Below are positions 17,116 through 27,158 of a DNA stretch of 57,809 nucleotides, in pieces. How positions within the stretch are numbered: position 1 is the stretch's first letter; each line of letters starts with the position of its first letter. Source of the stretch: a bacterium (GTDB taxonomy: Bacteria > BMS3Abin14). Location of the stretch: NCBI GenBank assembly GCA_029210965.1, contig JARGFZ010000009.1:1-57809 (forward strand). The letters run 5' to 3'. A program made the position numbers and the translations under genes. The notes beneath the pieces were generated by a model. The model was given only the letters and a program-made list of their open reading frames with translations. It did no database searches and was not told the origin of the DNA.

Positions 17116-19162
17116 GCTGGCTGCCCACGTTGGCCTGCTGGTTTTTGATGAAGGCCACCAGTTCGACAGCGGTACCCGAGGCATCACATACGAGCTGCTC
17201 CTGACGTCGCTGCGCTCCATGATTCCCGAAGGAACTCAGAAGGTGCTGATCTCAGCGGTCATTAGCAACGCCGAGGCTGTTGGAGAATGGCTCAACGGGG
17301 AGCCCAATGTCGTCGAAGGCACAACCCTGATTCCGACTTTCAGGTCGGTCGGATTCGCGAGCTGGCTCGATCAGTTGGGAAGAATCGAGTACGTCGACAG
17401 CCGTGATGCCGAACAAGGTGAGTTTTTCGTTCCGAGGGTGATTGAAAGATTCAATCTCGGGAGGAAGAAGCGGGAAAGGACGGACCGTTTTTTTCCTGAA
17501 AAGACCGATGGGCAGGCTATCGCACTTTACCTTGGTCTGAAATTGGTCCCGAATGGCAGTATCGCTCTTTTCTGCGGAAGGAAGTCAACAGCGGCCAGCG
17601 TCTGCGAAAAAACCGTTGATATTATCGAGCGAGGCGCACCCGTGGCCTTACCATCAGATTTTTCTGACGCCCAGGAAGTTGAGCGGCTGACCCATCTGCA
17701 CGTCGAGAATCTCGGTGCTGACGCTCCGGCGTCCCAGAGCGCGGCACATGGCATTTTCTCCCATCATGGCAATACTCCGCATGGTATCCGGCTGGCGGTG
17801 GAGCATGCCATGCGCGACGACCTTGTGCGATTCGTTGTTTGCACCTCTACCTTGGCGCAGGGCGTAAACCTTCCGATTCGATACCTCATCGTGACCAGTG
17901 TCTACCAGGGCATGGAGCGCATCAAGGTTCGCGATTTCCACAACCTCATTGGCCGAGCGGGTCGAGCCGGGATGCATACCGAAGGCAGCATCCTGTTTGC
18001 CGATCCGGTGATCTATGACAAGCGAAAGGCGCGTAACGATAAATGGCGCTGGGATCAGGTGAAAGAACTTCTGGAGCCGCGCAATTCTGAGCCATGCATC
18101 AGCAATCTTCTATCGATCTTCGACCCCATCAAGAGCGATGACGAGAAATACACCATCACCATGGAGGCTCTGGATTTTGCCAAGGCCTATATCGACGATC
18201 CTGCTGAAGTTGCCAAATTGGCTGCCGGGATAGCCGCACAACATGGAGACAAAAATTTCTCACGAGACGGTGTCGAGCGGCAAGTCGCCTGGAAAATCAG
18301 CCTCATCTGTGCCGTCGAGAGCTTCCTGTTATCCCATTGGGATGAATCGGAGGATGGTCTTTCGGAAGCTGATGTGGCCCGCCTGGCCGAAGGGACGCTG
18401 GCTTTCTTCCTGGCTGATGATCAGAAAAAGGAGCATATTCGCGAGTTGTTTCAGCTTCTCGCTGGGAACATCTCCGCAAACATCACAGATTCGGCTCGCC
18501 GCAAAATCTACGGCAGGACGCTTTACGGAATTCAGGATGCCCAAGCCATTGAGGGATGGGTTCAGTCCAACGCTGACAGCCTGCTTTCGATTGTTGATGA
18601 AACAGAAGCTCTCGATCTTGCCTGGCCATTGCTTACCCGGCATATCAACGGTGGCGTATTCACCAAGTTCGATAAGCCGGAGGTGCTAAAAGAAATCGCG
18701 CATGGGTGGATCAGTGGAAAGCCCTTCAGCGATCTCCTGAAAATCATCCTTAAGCGAAAAGCCAAGATGATATGGGGCACCCGCCGGAGGGAGTTCAAGA
18801 TCGATCATATCGTCGACGTCTGCGAAGGGACGCTCGCTTATGACGGTGCGCTGGTTTTAGGCGCTATGACTGAATTCATCGAAACCCTCGACCAAGACGG
18901 CACCGGAGACCTGATCAATCGTCTACAGCTTTTTCAGAAGCGCCTGAAATATGGTTTGCCCACCGAAACCACCATTGCCCTTTACGAGCTTGGCTTTTCG
19001 GACCGCGTCATCGCTCAGGACCTCGCCGCATCCTTGAACCTGGCTGCGACCCAGAAGAAGGATCTCGTGAAGGCGCTGAAAAAAGACCGGGACGGAGCCA
19101 ATGCGGTGATGGAAAAATACCCAAGCTATTTCCAGGAGCGAATGAATGAACTCCTGCAGTAG
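17111..19162 (+). pseudogene. SF2 (Ski2-like) DEAD/DEAH helicase lacking its N-terminus
   Basis: About 680 residues of a superfamily-2 helicase. Visible motifs are II (LLVFDEGH), III (LISAVIS), V (VVCTSTLAQGVNLPIRYLIV) and VI (HNLIGRAGRAG), followed by a long helical C-terminal region. Motifs Q, I (Walker A) and Ia are absent because the gene runs upstream into an AbiEii-like fragment with a TAA at 17057, so ATP binding is lost. The motif VI form and the long C-terminus resemble Ski2-like helicases found in phage-defence operons such as HamB of Hachiman, but no HamA is seen and that link is inference. Its end overlaps the next small gene, so it was in an operon. Confidence 0.75.
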
Positions 19163-19280
19163 AACTCCAGATCATCGATCCAAACTATCTCGCGCCCTGC
19201 TGTTGGTCCGGTTGCTGGCGGAGTGCGGAGTCTACGATATTTCTCGGGGAAAGCTCGCATTTCCCCAGGAGGGGGCATGA
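19146..19280 (+). CDS. Small overlapping ORF of unknown function
   Basis: A 44-codon frame (MNSCSRTPDHRSKLSRALLL...) whose ATG lies 7 bases after an AGGAG inside the helicase end; its TGA overlaps the ATG of the next gene (ATGA at 19277). The tight overlaps on both sides and the good ribosome site argue that it is translated. A helical LSRALLLVRLLAECGVYDI segment is the only visible feature. Not recognised. Confidence 0.4.
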   Translation: MNSCSRTPDHRSKLSRALLLVRLLAECGVYDISRGKLAFPQEGA

Positions 19281-19655
19281 ACCAGCAGGCGCAGCCATCA
19301 CCAAGAGAGCATCATTTCTACGTTGCGATAGCCAAGTTCCTTTTCCACCATCCGGAGCATGGCATCGTATCAGTGCGGGACCCGATCAAGATCAAGGACG
19401 CAGAGCGATACGGGCTCAGCCCGCTCATACTTTATGGATTGACCGTTGCCGGGTTACCCATTCGGTGGATGACCTTCACCCCAGTCGATCAACCCAGGCC
19501 CTTCCGGGATGTTCTTTTGGATGCGTGGCGTAACGCCGAGGGTTTGCGTGGCCGACCGGACATCCTGCGGATCAACCGCCACATCGCGACGGCCAGCCCT
19601 GAACTGGTAGGGGAAATGGCAGAAATCAGAGTCCAGATCGAGGTCGCCGATGCCA
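19277..19655 (+). pseudogene. Unrecognised protein truncated at the proW junction
   Basis: The ATG at 19277 follows GGAGGGGG and overlaps the preceding stop. About 125 residues (REHHFYVAIAKFLFHHPEHGIVSV ... [28 protein letters not shown]) look like a real soluble protein, but I do not recognise the family. Around 19655 the sequence joins proW in another frame; this frame then runs on as Gly/His/Arg-rich shadow to 20005. It was probably the third gene of the helicase operon, and its 3' part has been removed. Confidence 0.5.
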
Positions 19656-19659
19656 GGGA

Positions 19660-19997
19660 GAAATCCCTTCCAGCTTCCCGTGGCGGCGGGAACCATCATG
19701 GCGGGCATCAATCAAACCTTGATGCTCGCGCTTTCCATGGTGGTCATCGCCTCCATGATATCGGTGGGCGGACTGGGCCAGATGGTCCTGCGGGGCATCG
19801 GACGTTTGGACATGGGCCTTGCGGCCGTAGGCGGCATCGGCATCGTCGTTCTCGCGATCATAATAGACCGGCTCACCCAGGCCATAAGGGGGCCGTCTGC
19901 CAGGCGCGAACTTGGCAAGTGGTACACCAGGGGACCGGCGGGCGTAGTCAGGAAGATGTTCAGCGCGAAACCTGTCGCAGCCCGACAGGCAGGATAA
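19660..19997 (+). pseudogene. proW: ProW, C-terminal remnant of glycine-betaine ABC permease
   Basis: The frame reads [70 protein letters not shown], the last membrane helices and EAA-loop exit of ProW, ending in a basic tail at 19997. The rest of ProW and all of ProV are missing; upstream is accessory-island sequence. The true osmoprotectant operon proVWX has therefore been cut here, by insertion-deletion or by assembly. Confidence 0.85.
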
Positions 19998-20114
19998 ACG
20001 GATAACGCCCCTTTGGGGGGCGACATGAAAAGAACGTGGATAACGAGTGACACAAAGAGGAGATAAAATCATGAGAGAAGTGAGAAATATTGGGCAAATC
20101 ATGACCTGTGCCTG

Positions 20115-21068
20115 ATGGTAGTGGCGTTCCTCGGCATCAGCATGCCTGCCTTTGCCAAGCCCACAGTTCAGCCGGTTTGGGGCAACATCGCCGAGGAATG
20201 GTTCCAGAACGAGATCATTTTCCGGGGTCTGGAGAAGATGGGCTACGAAGTAAAGACTCCACTCGAGGTGGAGATCACCGTGGCCCATGTTGCGGTGGGT
20301 AACGGCGATGCCGACTTTTACGCAGTCCACTGGGATCCCCTCCAGACCGCCTTCTACGAGAAAGGCGGCGGGGACAAGACCATGACCAAGGTCGGCACCA
20401 TCGCCAGCGGAGCCCTGCAGGGGTACCTTATCGACAAGGCAACCGCCGACAAGTACAAGATAACCTCTGTGGACCAGCTCAAGGACCCCAAGATCGCCAA
20501 ACTTTTCGACACCAACGATGATGGAAAAGCCGACCTTACAGGATGCAACCCCGGGTGGGGATGTGAGAGAGTCATCGAACATCATCTCAAAGCCTATGAT
20601 CTGGCCGGCACCGTGAAACACAACCAGGGTTCCTATTTCGCCCTTATGGCCAACACCATAACCAAGCACAAGAACGGCGAACCGATCCTCTACTACACAT
20701 GGACGCCCCTTTGGGTTTCAGGCATCCTGGTCCCGGGAGAGAACGTCCAGTGGCTGACCGTTCCACGTACCGATCTTCCGGGAGGCGAGGAGGGCGCGAA
20801 CACCCTTCTGCCCGATGGCCGTAACGTGGGTTTCTCGGTCAACAACATCAGGATCCTTGCCAACAACAAGTTCCTGGCGAAGAATCCTGCGGCCAAAAAG
20901 TTCTTCGAAATGGTCCAGATCCCCATCAACGACATCAGCGCCGAGAACCTGATGATGAACAAGGGCGAGGACTCCATGAAGGACATTCGCCGGCACGCCA
21001 ACGACTGGATCAAGGCCAACCAAAGCACTTTCGACAAGTGGGTGGCCGAAGCCAAAAAACTCATGTAG
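20115..21068 (+). CDS. proX: Glycine-betaine/proline ABC transporter substrate-binding protein ProX
   Basis: About 317 residues with ProX features: VGNGDADFYAVHWDPLQ, GTIASGALQGYLIDKATADKYKITSVDQLKDPKIAKLFDTNDDGKADLTGCNPGWGCE, and the betaine-box aromatics in LYYTWTPLWVS. It ends in a helical tail (KANQSTFDKWVAEAKKLM). The signal peptide is damaged: AGGAG and ATG 20071 lead in another frame to TGA 20113, while the ProX frame has only ATG 20115, which gives a short signal lacking basic residues. One base lost or gained between 20071 and 20113 would explain this. A strong terminator follows. Confidence 0.88.
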   Translation: MVVAFLGISMPAFAKPTVQPVWGNIAEEWFQNEIIFRGLEKMGYEVKTPLEVEITVAHVAVGNGDADFYAVHWDPLQTAFYEKGGGDKTMTKVGTIASGALQGYLIDKATADKYKITSVDQLKDPKIAKLFDTNDDGKADLTGCNPGWGCERVIEHHLKAYDLAGTVKHNQGSYFALMANTITKHKNGEPILYYTWTPLWVSGILVPGENVQWLTVPRTDLPGGEEGANTLLPDGRNVGFSVNNIRILANNKFLAKNPAAKKFFEMVQIPINDISAENLMMNKGEDSMKDIRRHANDWIKANQSTFDKWVAEAKKLM

Positions 21069-21090
21069 GAAAACCTTTCATCAGCAGTAG

Positions 21091-21122
21091 AAAAGGCCCG
21101 CCTTTGAAAGGCGGGCCTTTTT
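21091..21122 (+). terminator. Rho-independent terminator after proX
   Basis: A 14-bp stem (aaaaggcccgcctt / aaggcgggcctttt) with a 3-nt loop, followed by further T. It is palindromic and could also serve phoU transcripts arriving from the opposite strand. Confidence 0.88.
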
Positions 21123-21162
21123 CGCGGAACCCAGGTTCCGATCTAAAGAGATATCTGGAGAC

Positions 21163-21864
21163 CTAATTCTTCCTTAACCGCTTGGTTTGCAGATCGCCGG
21201 TGCTGAAATCCTCAGCCAGATGCCTGATGATCTCCCCCTCCACAAGGTAGACGACATCCTCGGCGATGTTGGTGGCGTGGTCGCCGATGCGCTCGAGGTG
21301 CCGGGTGGCGGAAAGGGTGTGAATAAGGGCCTCGGCACGATCCGGGATCTTCCTGATCGTTTCATAGATGACCTTGAACGCTTCCCGGTTCATCTCGTCC
21401 ACTTCGTCGTCCATCTTGATGACCTTCACGGCCAGGGGTACGTCCATGTTGACGAAGGCGTCCAGGCTCATGCGGAGCATCTCCTGGGCCTTGTCGGCCA
21501 TGGTCGGCAGGTCCACGGGAAGGTTGAGGGGCGGTTCGCCGCACAGGAAGGTTGCCCTCTCGGCAAGGTTTACGGCAGTATCGCCGATACGCTCAAGCTC
21601 GTTGTTGGTTCGAAGTGCCGATATGATAAAGCGCAGGTCGATGGCTACCGGCTGGTGGAGAGCCAGTATCTTCAGACCTTCCTCCTCCAGGTCCACTTCC
21701 ATCTGGTCGATACGCTGATCTGAGTCAATAACCTCCTGAGCCAGAACACAGTCACGGTTCTCAAGGGAAAGGACTGCCTTGGTTAGGTTTTCCTCCACCA
21801 CAGCCATTAGCTCTAGAAGCATTTTCTTGAGTTTTTCGATCTCCTTGTGCAGAAGAAGGGTCAT
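21163..21864 (-). CDS. phoU: Phosphate-signalling protein PhoU
   Basis: A 233-residue, all-helical cytoplasmic protein made of two PhoU repeats, each with the metal-binding E-x-x-x-D signature: one around LRTNNELERIGDTAVNLAE and one around LSATRHLERIGDHATNIAEDVVYLVEG. It couples the PstSCAB transporter to the PhoR kinase and keeps the regulon off when phosphate is plentiful. It is last in the pst operon, a few bases after pstB. Confidence 0.96.
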   Translation of the reverse strand: MTLLLHKEIEKLKKMLLELMAVVEENLTKAVLSLENRDCVLAQEVIDSDQRIDQMEVDLEEEGLKILALHQPVAIDLRFIISALRTNNELERIGDTAVNLAERATFLCGEPPLNLPVDLPTMADKAQEMLRMSLDAFVNMDVPLAVKVIKMDDEVDEMNREAFKVIYETIRKIPDRAEALIHTLSATRHLERIGDHATNIAEDVVYLVEGEIIRHLAEDFSTGDLQTKRLRKN

Positions 21865-21876
21865 TGTCTTTCTCCT

Positions 21877-22755
21877 TTAACCGAAACGCCCGGTCACATA
21901 GTCCATGGTATCACGAAGGTGAGGCCGGACGAAGATCCTGTCCGTGGGGCCGTACTCGATGAGGTGCCCCAGGTACATGAAAGCCGTGTAATCGCTGGTG
22001 CGGGCTGCCTGCTGCATGTTGTGGGTCACGATGAGGATGGAGTAGTCACCTTTAAGCTGTTCGATAAGGTCTTCGATCTTGTTGGTAGCGATAGGGTCGA
22101 GGGCTGAGCACGGTTCGTCCATGAGAAGGACCTCCGGTTCGGCTGCGATGGCCCGGGCGATGCACAGCCGCTGCTGCTGGCCGCCTGACAGGCCAAGAGC
22201 GCTCTCGTGGAGCCGGTCTTTTGTCTCTTCCCAGATGGCCGCCCCTTTCAGGCTCGTTTCGCACACCTCATCGAGAATGTCCTTGTTGCGCTCACCATCG
22301 ATGCGCAAAGGATACACGACGTTTTCGTAAATACTCATGGGGAAAGGGTTGGGCTTTTGAAACACCATGCCCATGCGCTTTCGCAGTTCGATGACGTCCA
22401 CTCCCGGATCGTACATCGGTTCTCCGTTAAGCAGGATATCACCACTGATCCGGACCGTGGGAAGCAGGTCGTTTATGCGGTTGACCGATCTCAGCAGAGT
22501 CGACTTGCCGCATCCTGACGGACCAATGAGGGCAGTGACAAGTCCTTTGGATATCTTCATGTCCACATCAAAGAGAGCCTGTTTTTCCCCGTAGTGCAGG
22601 TTGAAATCTTTTATCTCGAGGATCGGTTCTTCCGTGTCCAGTTCGTCGTGAACGTCGGTGGGAAAGGATTGCCCTTCAGCTATGAGAGCAAGTCGGCTTG
22701 CCTTCTCACCGCCGCTGCTCAGGTTAACTTCTGTGTTTTGCTGTTGTTCCAACAT
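21877..22755 (-). CDS. pstB: Phosphate ABC transporter ATP-binding protein PstB
   Basis: About 292 residues from the ATG at 22755, which has AAGGA upstream; an open frame to 23133 continues beyond but overlaps pstA and shows no family content. Walker A is GPSGCGKST, the signature [16 protein letters not shown], Walker [16 protein letters not shown], and the H-loop VTHNMQQA. The ~45-residue N-terminal extension is longer than usual. The N-terminal core strand is [22 protein letters not shown]. It powers phosphate import with PstC/PstA. Confidence 0.95.
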   Translation of the reverse strand: MLEQQQNTEVNLSSGGEKASRLALIAEGQSFPTDVHDELDTEEPILEIKDFNLHYGEKQALFDVDMKISKGLVTALIGPSGCGKSTLLRSVNRINDLLPTVRISGDILLNGEPMYDPGVDVIELRKRMGMVFQKPNPFPMSIYENVVYPLRIDGERNKDILDEVCETSLKGAAIWEETKDRLHESALGLSGGQQQRLCIARAIAAEPEVLLMDEPCSALDPIATNKIEDLIEQLKGDYSILIVTHNMQQAARTSDYTAFMYLGHLIEYGPTDRIFVRPHLRDTMDYVTGRFG

Positions 22756-22772
22756 CTGTAAATTCCTTTTCT

Positions 22773-24455
22773 TTAAAACGTTGCGGACTCGAACTTTTTT
22801 CGCAACCTGGTCCTGAGTCGTACCGCCACCACGTTGAGGAGAAACACGATCCCGATGAGCAGGAGGGTCGTGGTGAAGACCATCGGTTTGGCCGCTTCGC
22901 TGTTCTGGCTCTGGAAACCCAGGTCGTAAATGTGAAAACCCAGGTGCATGAAGCTTCGCTCGGCGTGAATATAGGGGAAGATCCCGTCTATGGGCAGTTC
23001 CGGCGCCAGTTTGACGGCACCCACCAGCATTAGCGGTGCCACCTCCCCGGCACCCCTTGCCATGGCAAGGATCATTCCCGTCATGATGCCGGGCATGGCC
23101 CGGGGAAGGATGATGCGCTTTATGGTCTGCCATTTACTCGCCCCGCAGGCGTAGGACCCTTCCCGCATGGAGTTGGGGACCGCCGCGAGGGCCTCCTCCG
23201 TGGCTACAATAACCACCGGCAGGGTCAGCAGGGCCAGGGTCAGGGCCGCCCACAGGACCCCGCCCTTACCAAAGGTCGGGTCGGGCAGATGCTCTGCGAA
23301 AAGCAGCTGGTCCAGGGAGGCGCCGATGATGTAGCAGAAAAACCCGAGACCGAAGACGCCGAAAACGATGCTTGGCACACCAGCAAGGTTATTGATGGAG
23401 ATGCGGACGATACTGATCATGGTCCCTGCCCTGGCGTACTCCCTCAAGTACAGGGCTGCCATAACCCCGAAGGGCATCACCGCCAGGGACATGATGAGGG
23501 TCATGACCACGGTCCCGAAGATGGCCGGAAAGACTCCTCCCTCACTGTTGGCTTCCCGGGGTTCGTCTGTCAGGAACTCGGTCCAGCGGGACAGGTAGAT
23601 CCCCACCCGGTCGGCAAAATTCAGGCTGTTGGCCGGATAGGCCCGGACGATATCGGCAAGGGGAACCTGTTTCTCCTGTCCCTGGGCGGTTTCCATCACC
23701 ACGATGTAGCGGCTGTTGGACCGGTTCAAGGCATCGATCTGCTGGCGGATCGATTTAAACTCCTCGGAGGCCCTGCTCTCAGCGGCTTCATACTCCTTCG
23801 TTGCCATTTCCCAGGAGGGAGACCCCTGACCGCTTTTGAGTTCGGCGCTCCTGATGGCCAGCCTGGCCTTTTCCAGCGTGTGATTGATCTTTCCGACATT
23901 CACAGTTTCGAGCCTGCGCCTGCGGTCCCTTCGATCGCTGACCTCGCCATGGAACTCTTTGTATTTCCGGTAGATCCCGGCCGGTTCATCGGCTACAGTC
24001 TGGCCGTCAAAAATGAACGCCTTGGGGAACCCGTAGAAGATCCCCCACTCTGTCCGCTCAACCACCAGAGCCCACGGGGGAAGGGTCCGGCCTGAGATGG
24101 AGCTGTCCTCGATCCACCGGAAATGCTCACCGGTCAGGTCGAAGTTGCCGGTCCTCACAAGCTTTCGCCCGCCCATTTCACCATCGCCGTAAATTTCGGC
24201 ACGAGCGACCTCTCCCATGACAACCTGACCATCTCCGGTTTCAAAACGCGGCAGCTCGGAGGGCCAGAAAGTACCCATGCCCTGGTAAAACACAAGGATC
24301 AAAAGGCCGACGATCATGAGCAGGGAGATGATGAGCCCGCCGCCGGTGAGCCACACCATGGGCTCGCCCTGGCTGAAAAGGGAGGTGCTGGAACGTTTCC
24401 ACCGCCGGCCCTGGGTCGTTGGGGTCTTTTTAGGATCATCACTTTTAGCTGTCAT
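22773..24455 (-). CDS. pstA: Phosphate ABC transporter permease PstA, extended form
   Basis: A 560-residue PstA, roughly twice the length of the E. coli protein. TM1 ([23 protein letters not shown]) is followed by about 260 residues of periplasmic insertion, including charged coiled-coil-like helices ([24 protein letters not shown]). The standard permease core starts at [26 protein letters not shown]. The EAA loop motif is [34 protein letters not shown]. Its start overlaps the end of pstC by 4 nt (ATGA type), so the two are translationally coupled. Confidence 0.94.
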   Translation of the reverse strand: MTAKSDDPKKTPTTQGRRWKRSSTSLFSQGEPMVWLTGGGLIISLLMIVGLLILVFYQGMGTFWPSELPRFETGDGQVVMGEVARAEIYGDGEMGGRKLVRTGNFDLTGEHFRWIEDSSISGRTLPPWALVVERTEWGIFYGFPKAFIFDGQTVADEPAGIYRKYKEFHGEVSDRRDRRRRLETVNVGKINHTLEKARLAIRSAELKSGQGSPSWEMATKEYEAAESRASEEFKSIRQQIDALNRSNSRYIVVMETAQGQEKQVPLADIVRAYPANSLNFADRVGIYLSRWTEFLTDEPREANSEGGVFPAIFGTVVMTLIMSLAVMPFGVMAALYLREYARAGTMISIVRISINNLAGVPSIVFGVFGLGFFCYIIGASLDQLLFAEHLPDPTFGKGGVLWAALTLALLTLPVVIVATEEALAAVPNSMREGSYACGASKWQTIKRIILPRAMPGIMTGMILAMARGAGEVAPLMLVGAVKLAPELPIDGIFPYIHAERSFMHLGFHIYDLGFQSQNSEAAKPMVFTTTLLLIGIVFLLNVVAVRLRTRLRKKFESATF

Positions 24456-27052
24456 AGTTCACTGGCCCGTTTCCTGAATCTCAGCCGCACGATCTCGGCG
24501 AAAGTGTTTAATACAAAGGTCATGAGGAAAAGAACAAGGGCCGCCAGGAACAGGGTCCGATAATGGGTGCTGTTTACCACAGCTTCGGGCAGCTCCACGG
24601 CGATATTGGCAGACAGGGTCCTGAAACCGTTGAAAATATTCATATCCATGATGGGAGTGTTGCCGGCAGCCATGAGGACGATCATGGTCTCGCCCACAGC
24701 ACGGCCCAGGCCGATCATGATGGCCGAAAAGAGTCCGCTCATGGCGGTGGGGATGATGATCCTTGTGGCCGTCTGCCAGGGAGTCGCGCCTGCTCCGAGA
24801 GACGCGGACCGGAGGTGATCCGGTACGGCGGAAAGGGCATCCTCGCTGATGGTGTAGATGATGGGGATAATGGCAAACCCCATGACAAATCCGACGATGA
24901 GGGAGTTTCGCTGGACGTACGTCCCGAAAACACCACCCCTCGGATCGAGGCCAAGGAGGCTGAGGATCCCGCCGAGGATCCCTGACCCGGCCAGGATGGC
25001 AAGGGCCGTTAACCCGAAACGCGACAGGTCAAACCAGGCGCAGCGGGTCCTGGACCAGTCAGCAGTCAGGCGCCGGACCCAGAGGCTGACCTTGACACCG
25101 CTGAGCCATGCGGCGGCCAAGGCCGTGACCGGCAGCATGAGAAAAGTCCAGGCTCCCCAGGTCCCAGGCAGCTGCCCGTCCAGCCAAGAAATGACATCCC
25201 CGCCGAAGCAGATCGTTTCGAGGCCCGGTGCCAGAACCATGGCCAATCCCATACCCAGGGGCACGGGCAGGAAGATGAACCAGAAACGAAAGCTCTGCAT
25301 CCTGATGGACCACCCGTGAGGCAGGAGCTGCCACAGGTAGGCACCCAGAAGGAACGACAGGGGCATGGTCACGAAAACAGCCATAAAAACGGTGAGCAGG
25401 TCAGCCACCACCGGGGCGAAGACGAGAGCCGCCAGGAAGCCCAGGACAACACTTGGGAGGCTGGCCATGAGCTCGACCACAGGTTTGACCCGGCTCCGGA
25501 TCCGCGGAGTGAGGAACTCACTGGTGAACACCGCCGCCATAAGGGCAATGGGCACTCCGAAAAGCAGGGAGTAAAGGGTTGCCTTGAGGGTGCCGAAGAT
25601 AAGGGGGATAAGACCGAACTTGGGTTCAAAGTCATCCGTGGCGGCTGAAGACTGCCAGACGTGTTCCGGGACGGAGGCCCCCTCGTACCATACAGGCAGC
25701 AGGAGGGAGCCGAAGGTCGTCTCAGGGTGCCTGGGATCAAGGTCCCAGCGTGCCATGGTGTCCCGGTAACCTGCCAGCACAGCGTCGTCCCTGGGAGCAA
25801 ACATCATGGAGAGAACGGGGCCGCGTGCTGTTGATGGCTTGAGAGCACCCAATCTTTTATGACTGGTGACGTGAAAGATGTCCGCCGAACCGTCTTCGCG
25901 TCCCACACCGATCATCCTCATCCTCGAAGATGACGCGATGGCTGTTACAGGCGAGTCCCCTTTAAACTCGTGGGCCGTGACCAGCCTGAGGTGATCTTCG
26001 TCGGACCCCGGAACCGTGCTTGATGTCCTGGCCGGGAACCATGCCCGGACGGTCCCAGCTGAATCCCCGGTCAGAAGGGTGGTCCGGCCGAGAAGAAAAC
26101 GCAGGACAGTGAGGGTCTCATCGGGGTCTTCCACCAGATCCACGACTTCCTGGACGTAAGGCCGGTCAAAATCCCGCGTGTTGTAACGGACCAGGGTCCC
26201 GTCCGGCCAGGCGACGCTGGCCGAGTCCCCGAGGCCGGCCAGGGTAAGAAACGCCGGTAGATCCTTCCGGTCTGCGGCGATAAAGGGAAGAGAGGCTGAC
26301 TCGGTGGAAAAGGTCAGCTCCCCCGTGAGCATGTTCTCCCGTTCCTCTGCCCTCACCAGGCTGAAGGTGCGGTCCTCGTGGAAGACCACGTATACACGGT
26401 CAGCGCCGTCAGTGATCTGGTCCACAAGCATGACGGGAGTGTCAGAGTCTCCGGGAACAGGTTCGGAGAAGGAAACCGTGAGCCGCTGGGTGCGGAACTG
26501 GTCCCGTGAGATCCTCTGGACCATGGCGTTCCCGATCCTGCCGATCTCTTCCGTGGAAAAAGACCTTACCGTATCATCCACCTCATCGAGGTCCAGAAAA
26601 CCTGTTTCGAAAGTTACCTTGCCGAAAACAACTTCCCCGTTCTCAAAACCCAGGATGGTGTCGGAAGATGTGAGGGAAAAGGATGCCGCGGTGATCTTCC
26701 TATCCGGAAAGATTTGACGTTCCTCGAGGATCGCCCCGTTGTCGAGACCCAAAGCAATGATCCGGCCGTCGGGAAGGAGACTGAATAACATTGTCCGGTA
26801 TTCATCCGCCTGGGTATGAAGGGGTCTGATCTGCTCGTAAGGCGGCCTGAAGTTCTGCTCAGATCCCACGCTGGCAGGCCTGAGGAGGGGAAGGACAACC
26901 CATAATAAAAGGAAGAACACAGTTGATATCGCGACAACGGTCCCGATGCCGCCGACGGTGATGATCCACTTTGAAAGGACGTCACCAGCCTTGACGGTCC
27001 AGGGTGTTTCTTTTTTACGTTTCCTGCCTGAAAACTTGACCCGATCGCTCAT
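24452..27052 (-). CDS. pstC: Phosphate ABC transporter permease PstC, giant form
   Basis: An 866-residue protein. After TM1 (WIITVGGIGTVVAISTVFFLLLWVVLPLL) about 420 residues of periplasmic beta-rich sequence follow, with repeated strands such as DEYRTMLFSLLPDGRIIALG, LTGDSAGTVRAWF and GREDGSADIFHVTSH that suggest a beta-propeller. The PstC permease core then begins at PLIFGTLKATLYSLLFGVPIALMAAVF, with a further insertion of about 130 residues carrying extra membrane helices, and the EAA loop GATPWQTATRIIIPTAMSGLFSAIMIGLGRAVGE. Large PstC variants are known in proteobacteria but this is at the long end. It lies after a hairpin that follows pstS. Confidence 0.92.
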   Translation of the reverse strand: MSDRVKFSGRKRKKETPWTVKAGDVLSKWIITVGGIGTVVAISTVFFLLLWVVLPLLRPASVGSEQNFRPPYEQIRPLHTQADEYRTMLFSLLPDGRIIALGLDNGAILEERQIFPDRKITAASFSLTSSDTILGFENGEVVFGKVTFETGFLDLDEVDDTVRSFSTEEIGRIGNAMVQRISRDQFRTQRLTVSFSEPVPGDSDTPVMLVDQITDGADRVYVVFHEDRTFSLVRAEERENMLTGELTFSTESASLPFIAADRKDLPAFLTLAGLGDSASVAWPDGTLVRYNTRDFDRPYVQEVVDLVEDPDETLTVLRFLLGRTTLLTGDSAGTVRAWFPARTSSTVPGSDEDHLRLVTAHEFKGDSPVTAIASSSRMRMIGVGREDGSADIFHVTSHKRLGALKPSTARGPVLSMMFAPRDDAVLAGYRDTMARWDLDPRHPETTFGSLLLPVWYEGASVPEHVWQSSAATDDFEPKFGLIPLIFGTLKATLYSLLFGVPIALMAAVFTSEFLTPRIRSRVKPVVELMASLPSVVLGFLAALVFAPVVADLLTVFMAVFVTMPLSFLLGAYLWQLLPHGWSIRMQSFRFWFIFLPVPLGMGLAMVLAPGLETICFGGDVISWLDGQLPGTWGAWTFLMLPVTALAAAWLSGVKVSLWVRRLTADWSRTRCAWFDLSRFGLTALAILAGSGILGGILSLLGLDPRGGVFGTYVQRNSLIVGFVMGFAIIPIIYTISEDALSAVPDHLRSASLGAGATPWQTATRIIIPTAMSGLFSAIMIGLGRAVGETMIVLMAAGNTPIMDMNIFNGFRTLSANIAVELPEAVVNSTHYRTLFLAALVLFLMTFVLNTFAEIVRLRFRKRASEL

Positions 27053-27075
27053 GCATGGATTCCCGGTGTAAGGAT

Positions 27076-27109
27076 AAAAAGCGGGCGGCGGCCTGACTCG
27101 CCGCCGCCC
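27076..27109 (-). terminator. Terminator/attenuator between pstS and pstC
   Basis: On the minus strand a perfect 9-bp GC stem (gggcggcgg / ccgccgccc, 9-nt loop) precedes gctttttat. It would cut most pstS transcripts and let a minority read into pstCAB-phoU, giving excess binding protein over transporter. Confidence 0.8.
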
Positions 27110-27158
27110 ATTTTAACAACAAGCTCGTGGATTGATAACTAAATTATCAGGTGTTGTT

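Noticed and set aside
17111-19162. Complete Hachiman (HamAB) system
   Set aside because: The helicase lacks motif I and no DUF1837-type HamA is recognisable; only a general resemblance can be claimed.
19626-20669. Minus-strand 347-codon frame opposite proW/proX
   Set aside because: Antisense shadow spanning two unrelated genes and a junction.
23289-24095. Plus-strand 268-codon frame opposite pstA
   Set aside because: His/Gly/Pro-rich antisense shadow of pstA.
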